This document shows, piece after piece, positions 22,758 through 27,559 of a stretch of DNA of 27,559 bases. This DNA comes from Holophagaceae bacterium UBA1801 (GTDB taxonomy: Bacteria > Acidobacteriota > Holophagae > Holophagales > Holophagaceae). Position 1 is the first letter of the stretch, and every line of letters begins with the position of its first letter. The stretch covers positions 1-27,559 of the forward strand of contig DCFP01000039.1 in assembly GCA_002319925.1 (NCBI GenBank). The letters are read 5' to 3'. The notes beneath the pieces are model-generated. The model was not told where the DNA came from. It saw only the letters and a program-made list of their open reading frames with translations, and searched no databases. A program made the position numbers and the translations under genes.

Positions 22758-23618
22758 ATGAATCTGGGTAGTTACGCCCTCTCACCACTCCGAGAACTTG
22801 GAGCTTACGAGGCCCTTTGGATGAGTGGTGCAACATTCAAAACCTTGGCCGATCGAGTTCGTCGATACGGCGATGCGCCCCTTTCCGCTTTTGTGCCGCC
22901 TAAAGAATCAGAGAAGTTTGGCCAAGAAGTGCTTAAGGTTACGCGAGAGGCAGGTATCTGCGATCTGGGCGTTCGGGTTCATGGTTCCTACGACTACCCC
23001 AGACGATTAAGAGATGCCAAACATCCGCTGGAAATTCTTTATTTCCGGGGGAATTGGGATTTGGTCGAGACTCCATCGGTTGCCATTGTCGGAACCAGAA
23101 ACCCCTCGCCCGATGGAATAGCGCGCACGAAGAAGCTTGTAAAGTTGCTGGTTAAGGATGGTTTTACCATTGCTTCTGGTCTTGCCCGGGGCATTGACAC
23201 TGCCGCGCACATGACTGCAATTGAAGAAAATGGGCAGACGATAGCTGTGATTGGGACACCCCTAACCATTTCTTACCCGAAGGAAAATTCTGAACTGCAA
23301 GAACGGATCGCAAAAGACTATCTCCTTGTTAGCCAAGTCCCATTCCTTAGCAATATGAATCGAGCCTTCTTTCCCGAAAGAAATAAAACCATGTCTGCGC
23401 TTACCCTCGGAACGGTGATTGTCGAGGCGGGGGAGACATCTGGAACCCTAATTCAGGCAAGAGCGGCCTTAGACCAAAATCGAAAATTATTCATTCTCGA
23501 TAGCTGCTTTAACCATGGATTGAAGTGGCCGAGTCGATTGCTAGAGTTAGGAGCAATCCGGGTACGGTCATATGAGGATATTAAGGAACGCCTGAATGAC
23601 GCTCATCAGGCTAACTGA
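22758..23618 (+). CDS. DprA/Smf-like (SLOG superfamily) protein, 286 aa
   Basis: Rossmann-like protein related to DprA, which loads RecA onto incoming single-stranded DNA. Start ATG 22758 has GGAGGAG six bases upstream and a promoter before it. Residues ~1-95 match the N-terminal part of Smf (VRVHGSYDYPRRLRDAKHPL, then LYFRGN). The SLOG core shows AIVGTRNPSPDG (109-120), SGLARGIDTAAH (140-151), VIGTPLTISYPKEN, FFPERNKTMSALT, and VEAGETSGTLIQARAALDQ. In typical DprA the last motif continues with a PG-containing loop. Here it is replaced by FILDSCFNHGLKW, with no C-terminal winged helix, so the protein is a shorter divergent member. It overlaps the phosphoribosyltransferase gene by 23 bases, meaning coupled translation. 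A role in sensing DNA or a nucleotide signal in defence is inferred. Confidence 0.85.
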   Translation: MNLGSYALSPLRELGAYEALWMSGATFKTLADRVRRYGDAPLSAFVPPKESEKFGQEVLKVTREAGICDLGVRVHGSYDYPRRLRDAKHPLEILYFRGNWDLVETPSVAIVGTRNPSPDGIARTKKLVKLLVKDGFTIASGLARGIDTAAHMTAIEENGQTIAVIGTPLTISYPKENSELQERIAKDYLLVSQVPFLSNMNRAFFPERNKTMSALTLGTVIVEAGETSGTLIQARAALDQNRKLFILDSCFNHGLKWPSRLLELGAIRVRSYEDIKERLNDAHQAN

Positions 23619-24252
23619 AATTGACGATCTTTTAAGGCCTGAACATTATTATGTTCAATCAGACGATCGTGTTTATTTTTTTAGAGAGTTAATAGTTCCT
23701 GGTGATTATAGTGCAAGTGCGACAAACCAGCTAATTTCAAATTTAAAAATTCCGGTCACTGAAAAGCGCCGACTCCCTTACAAGCGAGGCGCAATTAAGC
23801 AATGCGCTCAAGAACTGACTAGCATATTCCCGGCTGACCTGTTGGATGGAGCGACCTTCGTTCCAATCCCACCATCTGAATCAAAAGATGACCCAGCTTA
23901 TGATGATCGTCTGATGCAAATCCTTTCACTATTTCACAAAGATGCGGAAACAAAAGATTTTCGTGAAATAGTGACTCAATCTACTACTACACGAAAATCG
24001 CATTGCTCAGGCCCAAACCGCATGAAGGTGGATGAGTTAATGTCGGTTTATCAAATTAATAAAGCAGAGTTAAAAAAGGCAAGAAACAATGTAATAATAT
24101 TTGACGATGTGCTAACTGCTGGTGCGCATTTTAGAGCAATGAAAAATGTTTTAACCCGAGCACGACCTGATCTTTTTGTTATCGGGCTGTTTATTGCTCG
24201 CGTTATTCGCCCAACGGAGGAACCACCCGTTTGGACACCCTTCGTGAAGTAA
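23596..24252 (+). CDS. ComF-like phosphoribosyltransferase, 218 aa
   Basis: Type I phosphoribosyltransferase-fold protein. ATG 23596 lies inside the dprA-like gene. The PRPP-binding loop is VIIFDDVLTAGAHFRAM (residues 166-182, with Asp170-Asp171), matching the hhhhDDhhTTG signature with Ala in place of the second Thr. FVPIPPSESKDDPAYDDR (88-105) resembles the ComF segment VPVP....R that precedes the active site. An N-terminal ~60 residues unlike ComF start with LTEIDDLLRPEHYYVQSDDR. ComF and DprA are both natural-competence families, and their overlap here suggests a joint function. Substrates are unknown. The gene is AT-rich compared with the core genome. Confidence 0.8.
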   Translation: MTLIRLTEIDDLLRPEHYYVQSDDRVYFFRELIVPGDYSASATNQLISNLKIPVTEKRRLPYKRGAIKQCAQELTSIFPADLLDGATFVPIPPSESKDDPAYDDRLMQILSLFHKDAETKDFREIVTQSTTTRKSHCSGPNRMKVDELMSVYQINKAELKKARNNVIIFDDVLTAGAHFRAMKNVLTRARPDLFVIGLFIARVIRPTEEPPVWTPFVK

Positions 24253-24275
24253 CTCAGAACTCTTGATTCGGTGAA

Positions 24276-24315
24276 GGAGAGGCTTTGTTTCAAAGGCGCC
24301 TCCCTCGTATTTTTG
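24276..24315 (+). terminator. Probable intrinsic terminator of the cargo operon
   Basis: After the PRTase stop, an imperfect stem closes with CTTTG-ttt-CAAAG inside flanking GGAG/CTCC arms (24276-24303), followed by TATTTTT (24309-24315). Confidence 0.5.
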
Positions 24316-24327
24316 TATCCAGCCGAT

Positions 24328-24346
24328 TTGTAGCACAATTGTAGCA
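24328..24346. promoter_or_regulatory. Candidate integrase arm-binding sites near the right att
   Basis: Two exact copies of TTGTAGCA at 24328-24335 and 24339-24346, 11 bp apart, matching the pair at 9479/9490 in sequence and spacing. They lie about 43 bp inside the right att repeat, suitable as P'-type arm sites. Confidence 0.55.
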
Positions 24347-24353
24347 AGTCAAG

Positions 24354-24380
24354 AAAAAGCCCCCAGAATTGTGGGGGCTT
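24354..24380 (-). terminator. Intrinsic terminator of tRNA-Ser(CGA)
   Basis: Minus-strand stem AAGCCCCCA/TGGGGGCTT (9 bp, loop of 6) followed by TTTTTC, 16 bases downstream of the tRNA CCA end. Since it lies on the element side of the att repeat, the element supplies the terminator for the tRNA it occupies. Confidence 0.85.
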
Positions 24381-24388
24381 CATCGTAA

Positions 24389-24454
24389 CTAAGTCTGGCG
24401 GAGAGAGAGGGATTCGAACCCCCGTATGAGTCACCCCATAACCTGATTTCGAGT
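24389..24454. repeat. Right attachment-site repeat (attR), 66 bp
   Basis: Perfect copy of 9298-9363. Its right end lies in the anticodon loop of the intact tRNA-Ser(CGA). Thus the element brought a 3' tRNA part identical to the original, leaving the tRNA functional. Confidence 0.93.
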
Positions 24455-24485
24455 CAGGCGCCTTCAACCGCTCGGCCATCTCTCC
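24396..24485 (-). tRNA. tRNA-Ser(CGA)
   Basis: 90 bases on the minus strand, with CCA encoded. Acceptor arms GGAGAGA/TCTCTCC, D arm with GCCGAGCGGTTGAAGGC, anticodon stem CCTGA/TCAGG around loop CTCGAAA (anticodon CGA), a long variable arm typical of serine tRNAs, and the T arm GGGGGTTCGAATCCC. It reads codon UCG. It is the integration target of the 15-kb element: the 3' part comes from the element and the 5' part from the chromosome. Confidence 0.95.
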
Positions 24486-24523
24486 GGGAAGGAAAGTCTA
24501 GCAGACTCGGGGGGGAATGCCGT

Positions 24524-25702
24524 TCAGGGAAGGGGTTGGGTGGGCTGGTTGCGGAGGTGGGCGGCTTGGAAATAGCTGAAGAAGCGGCGGTCCTCGATGA
24601 GGATGTGGCCCTGCACGAGGTCGAGGATCAGGAAGCCCACGAACTGGGAGACATCGGCTCGGCCCGCATCCACGTCGGCTTCGAAGCGGCTGGCCTTTTC
24701 CAGGAGGCGGTGGTGCTCGGCGGCGTGGGCGGCGAGATCGGGGTACTGGACCCGGGTGAGCTGGGCTTCCTCGTCGTGGAAATGCTGGGCGGTGTGGGCC
24801 ATGAGCCGGCGCAGGCGCATGGAGGTTTCGCCCAGCGGCTGGCCGCTGCTGATGGCGCCGATGAGGGAATTGGTCAGGGTGAAGAGCTTCCGGTGCTGGG
24901 CGTCGATGGTGGAATGGCCGCAGGCGTAGGAATCCTCCCAGAAGATCTCCAGCAGCTGCGTGGGGGGTTGCTCCACACCCACGGCGGTCCGCGCCTTGGC
25001 GACGCGGTTGCGGCCCTGCTGCTTGGCCTGGTAGAGCGCTTCGTCGGCGCGCTTGATCCAGTTGATGAGATCCTCGCCCAAGGCGTATTCGGCCACGCCG
25101 ATGCTGACGGTGACCTGGCCGACATTGGGGAACTTCCAGGCGGCGATGGACTCGCGGATCTTCTCCGCCAGGTTTATCGCTCCTTCGATCCGCGTGGCGG
25201 GAGAGAGCACGATGAATTCCTCTCCGCCCCAGCGGGCCAGCGCATCGGAGGCCCGCAGCTGCTCGCGGGCGAGGTGGGCGATCTCCACCAGCACCGCGTC
25301 CCCGACGGTGTGGCCGAAGGTGTCGTTCACGTTCTTGAAGAAATCCAGATCGAAGATCATGAGGGAGACGGGGCCCTTGCGCCGCCGGACCAGGGCCATC
25401 TCGGCGTTGGCGGCTTCCTCGAAGCGCCGCCGGTTCCAGGCGCCCGTGAGCCGGTCCGTGCCCGCCGCCCACTCCAGGACCTCCATGGCCTGCTGCAGTC
25501 CCTGGTTCGCCCGCTCCGCTGAATCCAGCAGCCGCTTCTGGGTTTCGATGCGCAGTTTGTAGGTGTCCGAGGTGTCCCGGGCGGTCTTCTTCATGCGCCC
25601 GGAAAGAATGAATCCAAGCAGTACGCCGAAAAACCCGAGCCCCGCTCCGGCAATTGCAAGAGCCAGCCAGGAAATCTGTATGGGCGAGACATCGATCATC
25701 AA
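24524..25702 (-). CDS. Diguanylate cyclase fused to bacteriohemerythrin, 392 aa
   Basis: Makes cyclic di-GMP from two GTP and probably senses oxygen or redox state by a di-iron domain. An N-terminal transmembrane helix (~10-33, ISWLALAIAGAGLGFFGVLL) is followed by a helical linker and the GGDEF domain (~82-235). The active site is GGEEF (159-163) with FDLDFFKNVND for metal binding. The inhibitory I-site RASD (150-153) stands exactly five residues before it, so product inhibition is likely. The C-terminal hemerythrin domain shows H263, D267/H270, H303/H307, E311, H326/H330, H366 and D371 as iron ligands in the usual order. Such fusions are found in bacteria living at oxic-anoxic borders. It is 30 bases after tadA in the same direction. 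Confidence 0.93.
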   Translation of the reverse strand: MMIDVSPIQISWLALAIAGAGLGFFGVLLGFILSGRMKKTARDTSDTYKLRIETQKRLLDSAERANQGLQQAMEVLEWAAGTDRLTGAWNRRRFEEAANAEMALVRRRKGPVSLMIFDLDFFKNVNDTFGHTVGDAVLVEIAHLAREQLRASDALARWGGEEFIVLSPATRIEGAINLAEKIRESIAAWKFPNVGQVTVSIGVAEYALGEDLINWIKRADEALYQAKQQGRNRVAKARTAVGVEQPPTQLLEIFWEDSYACGHSTIDAQHRKLFTLTNSLIGAISSGQPLGETSMRLRRLMAHTAQHFHDEEAQLTRVQYPDLAAHAAEHHRLLEKASRFEADVDAGRADVSQFVGFLILDLVQGHILIEDRRFFSYFQAAHLRNQPTQPLP

Positions 25703-25732
25703 GATCCCCGTGGCGATGAGTCTAAAGCAATC

Positions 25733-26188
25733 TCAGCCTCGCCGCCGCTTGAAGAACGATTGGAGCATGGCCCGGCATTTCTCCTCGAGGAGACCGCCCT
25801 CCAGCTCGAAGCGGTGGTTGAGGCGCGCCTTCTCGATCAGTTCGCTCCACTGGGTCACGCCCACCTTGGGATCCGCTGCCCCGTAGACGACCCGGGAGAC
25901 CCGCGCCTGGATCAAGGCGCCGAAGCACATGAGGCAGGGTTCCAACGTCACGTAGAGCGTGGATTCCGGGATCCGATAGTTGCGCAGCCATTCCCCTGCG
26001 CTCCGCAGCGCCTGGATCTCCGCATGGGCGGTAGGATCGTTCTTCCGGATGGGACAGTTATGACCGCCGGAAACCTGGATACCATCCAGCACCAGCACGG
26101 CGCCGATGGGGACCTCGTCGAGGCGATCCGCCTTCTCGGCCTCTTCCAGGGCCAGCTTCATGAAGTAGATGTCGTCGCCGGACCACAT
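25733..26188 (-). CDS. tadA: tRNA(Arg)-specific adenosine-34 deaminase TadA, 151 aa
   Basis: Converts A34 to inosine in tRNA-Arg(ACG), needed to read several Arg codons. It is an essential zinc enzyme and dimer. Start ATG 26188 has GGAGAAG upstream. The longer frame to 26239 lacks a ribosome site. Key motifs are VPIGAVLVLDG, then the zinc site THAE-type H-A-E in PTAHAEIQAL with catalytic Glu, and PCLMC (P-C-x2-C) in TLEPCLMCFGALIQAR. SRVVYGAADPKVG follows as in family members. Length is normal. It precedes the GGDEF-hemerythrin gene by 30 bases and is divergent from carA. Confidence 0.95.
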   Translation of the reverse strand: MWSGDDIYFMKLALEEAEKADRLDEVPIGAVLVLDGIQVSGGHNCPIRKNDPTAHAEIQALRSAGEWLRNYRIPESTLYVTLEPCLMCFGALIQARVSRVVYGAADPKVGVTQWSELIEKARLNHRFELEGGLLEEKCRAMLQSFFKRRRG

Positions 26189-26350
26189 CGTTCTTCTCCG
26201 CCATAAACAAAAAAAGAGGCGCAAAGCCTCAAGGTTCATTCAGGAAAGAAAAAAACATTGTCCCACAAAAGCCGCGGAAGTATCAGTCTGTAAACGGGCC
26301 GGTTTTTTCTGTAGGCTTTTTCGAACCTCCGCGAGGAGGCCTGAACCATC

Positions 26351-26386
26351 GAAGCGCCGCCTGGGACCGCCCGGCGGCGCTTTTTC
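26351..26386 (+). terminator. Strong terminator hairpin in the carA leader (possible attenuator)
   Basis: AGCGCCGCC and GGCGGCGCT form a perfect 9-bp GC-rich stem followed by TTTTT, ending just before AAAGGAGG, the carA ribosome site. If it terminates transcription, carA must be reached by antitermination or by another promoter downstream, which is not visible. A preceding hairpin-prone segment CCTCCGCGAGG (26327-26337) could take part. Regulation by pyrimidines or arginine is common for carAB, but no PyrR-type element was recognised. Confidence 0.6.
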
Positions 26387-26401
26387 CAAAAGGAGGCTCC
26401 C

Positions 26402-27484
26402 ATGAAAGCGCACCTGATCCTCAAAGACGGAACGCTCTTTCGTGGCCGTGCTCCCCTGGGTTACGGCGGCAGCGGCGAGGCCGTCTTCACCACGGCCATG
26501 GCGGGCTACCAGGAGATCCTCACGGATCCGAGCTTCGCGGGACAGATGGTGTGCATGACCTTCCCCGAACAGGGCATCTACGGCGTCCATCACGAGCTGG
26601 TGGAGGGCGACCGGCCCTGGGCCACGGCCCTGCTCTGCCGGCGCCTCACGCTCCTGCCGGACCACACGCAATCCGAAGGCGATCTCGGCAGCTGGCTGAA
26701 GCGCCACCGGATCCCCGTGATGACGGATCTGGATACGCGGGCACTCACGCAGCACCTGCGGGACGCGGGTTCCCAGCCCGGGCTCATCTGGACCGAAGCC
26801 GACGGCGACCTCGACGCGGGCCTGCAGGCCGTGAGGTCGCTGCCGGACATGACGGGACAGGCCCTCTGCGGGCAGGTGAGCTGCAAGGAGCGGTACGACA
26901 TTCCCAATCCCGAGGCCAAGTTCCATGTGGCGGTGCTGGACGGAGGCATCAAGAGGAGCATCCTGAGGCTGCTCGTGGATTCGGGTTTGAGCCTCGAGGT
27001 GTTCCCCTGGGACGCCCCCGCCAGCGAATTGATCGATGCCCGCTTCAGCGGGCTTTTTTTTAGCAACGGCCCTGGCGATCCGGCCGCCCTCGCGGGCATG
27101 CAGCGCGAGATCGAAGCCTGTATCGGGAGGAAGCCCATCTTCGGCATCTGCCTGGGCCTGCAGCTCCTGGGCCACGCCTTCGGCGGCCATACCTTCAAGC
27201 TCAAGTTCGGCCACCGCGGCGCCAATCAGCCCGTGCTGGAACTGGCCACGGGCCGCGTGCAGATCACGGCGCAGAACCATGGCTTCGCCGTGGACGAGAA
27301 AAGCCTGCCCCCGGAGATCGAAGTGACCCACCGCCACCTGAGCGATGACACCGTGGAAGGCTTCCGCCACAAGACCCTGCCCATCTTCGCCCTGCAGCAT
27401 CATCCCGAAGCGAGCCCTGGGCCGCACGATGCGCGGAATGGGTTCAAGCAATTCGTCCAGATGATGGAGGCGCACCATGCCTAA
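26402..27484 (+). CDS. carA: Carbamoyl-phosphate synthase small (glutaminase) subunit, 360 aa
   Basis: Hydrolyses glutamine and passes ammonia to CarB, which makes carbamoyl phosphate for pyrimidine and arginine synthesis. ATG 26402 follows AAAGGAGG (26388-26395). The N-terminal CPSase_sm_chain domain shows LILKDGTLFRG and GYQEILTDPSFAGQMV. The class I glutamine amidotransferase domain has the nucleophile Cys in FGICLGLQLLGHA, the FSNGPGDP oxyanion segment and the catalytic His/Glu pair HHPEASPGPHD. All catalytic residues are present and the length is normal. carB starts inside its last codons. Confidence 0.97.
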   Translation: MKAHLILKDGTLFRGRAPLGYGGSGEAVFTTAMAGYQEILTDPSFAGQMVCMTFPEQGIYGVHHELVEGDRPWATALLCRRLTLLPDHTQSEGDLGSWLKRHRIPVMTDLDTRALTQHLRDAGSQPGLIWTEADGDLDAGLQAVRSLPDMTGQALCGQVSCKERYDIPNPEAKFHVAVLDGGIKRSILRLLVDSGLSLEVFPWDAPASELIDARFSGLFFSNGPGDPAALAGMQREIEACIGRKPIFGICLGLQLLGHAFGGHTFKLKFGHRGANQPVLELATGRVQITAQNHGFAVDEKSLPPEIEVTHRHLSDDTVEGFRHKTLPIFALQHHPEASPGPHDARNGFKQFVQMMEAHHA

Positions 27485-27559
27485 ACGGGCCGATATTTCC
27501 TCCGTCCTCGTCCTCGGTTCCGGCCCCATCCAGATTGGCCAGGCCTGCGAATTCGACTA
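27477..27559 (+). CDS. carB: Carbamoyl-phosphate synthase large subunit, N-terminal part (cut by window)
   Basis: ATG 27477 overlaps the carA stop by eight bases, meaning translational coupling. The visible 27 codons read MPKRADISSVLVLGSGPIQI, then GQACEFD, the unmistakable N-terminus of CarB with its ATP-grasp-domain opening. The gene continues beyond base 27559. Confidence 0.95.
   Translation, partial: MPKRADISSVLVLGSGPIQIGQACEFD

Larger units (their letters stand above)
9298..24454. mobile_element. Integrated element in tRNA-Ser(CGA): phage-satellite-like, about 15.1 kb
   Basis: Bounded by perfect 66-bp direct repeats of the tRNA-Ser 3' part. The tRNA is restored intact at the right end and left as a fragment at the left end. 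The element encodes a tyrosine integrase beside the left repeat, a ribbon-helix-helix regulator, excisionase/AlpA-like small proteins, a RepA-type helicase, terminase small and large subunits, an HNH-type protein, a gpI-like tail assembly protein, an Hjc-like nuclease and a cargo block. Capsid, portal, protease, tail-tube, lysis and conjugation genes are absent. Gene order (integrase, regulator, replication, packaging, accessory) recalls phage-inducible islands, but a large terminase and a tail-tip gene without a capsid are unusual. A reduced prophage is the alternative. Confidence 0.85.

Noticed and set aside
24536..25522. Long plus-strand open frame (328 codons) antisense to the GGDEF-hemerythrin gene
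   Set aside because: It is the GC-rich mirror frame of a gene with clear domains; its product is Gly/Val/Leu repetitive without motifs.
26240..27529. Minus-strand open frame of 429 codons over carA
   Set aside because: Antisense shadow of the unmistakable carA; composition is Ala/Gly/His-biased with no family features.
1..27559. CRISPR array, rRNA or complete insertion sequence
   Set aside because: No regularly spaced repeats, rRNA signature or transposase was seen in any part of the window.

Overview
The window is GC-rich bacterial chromosome interrupted by at least one integrated mobile element. The core genes are a LivJ/LivK-type periplasmic binding protein (1-1142, minus, cut by the window edge), tRNA-Ser(CGA), a diguanylate cyclase fused to a hemerythrin domain, tadA, carA and the first codons of carB. 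Together they suggest a Gram-negative environmental bacterium. My best guess is Acidobacteriota (Holophagae/Geothrix-like), but no marker in the window settles this.

Left part (1-9297). After the binding-protein gene comes about 1 kb with no convincing gene, then a two-gene unit (2142-5325) encoding an unrecognised protein and a large peptidase M64 + von Willebrand A protein. From about 5.5 to 9.2 kb the DNA looks accessory and partly decayed. It holds a small charged protein, a pseudogene of a 50-residue 'LGWIHR' protein, a tiny lipoprotein, a phospholipase D-type nuclease gene broken by one amber codon, an AT-rich exported protein with a SHOCT tail, and a SRAP (YedK/HMCES) gene with a small coupled partner.

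Middle part (9298-24454). A roughly 15-kb element sits in tRNA-Ser(CGA). It is bounded by perfect 66-bp direct repeats that cover the 3' part of the tRNA: a fragment at the left and the intact tRNA at the right. Gene order is tyrosine integrase, ribbon-helix-helix regulator, a string of small overlapping genes including two DNA-binding-type proteins and a Cys-rich protein, RepA-like helicase, small and large terminase subunits, an HTH protein, an opposite-strand HNH-type gene, three helical proteins, a lambda gpI-like tail assembly protein, an Hjc-like PD-(D/E)XK protein, two small genes, and finally a cargo block. I see no capsid, portal, tail-tube or lysis gene, so it resembles a phage satellite or a reduced prophage more than a full phage.

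The cargo block next to the tRNA (20724-24252) is the best candidate for an undescribed system. It has a 587-residue protein with a PD-(D/E)XK-like core, then a two-gene operon of a DprA/Smf-like (SLOG) protein overlapping a ComF-like phosphoribosyltransferase. The pair has its own promoter. Its position at the element end, its base composition and its nucleotide-centred families suggest anti-phage defence, which is an inference.

The 67 bp just left of the left att repeat align without gaps (about 70% identity by my count) to the 67 bp just inside the right att repeat. A homologue of the element's small LGWIHR protein lies as a pseudogene in the left region. Both point to an older related element integrated earlier at the same tRNA and now decayed, giving a tandem array.

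Right part (24455-27559). The tRNA-Ser gene is followed by the minus-strand tadA to GGDEF-hemerythrin pair. carA-carB runs divergently, behind a leader with a strong intrinsic-terminator hairpin immediately before the carA ribosome binding site.
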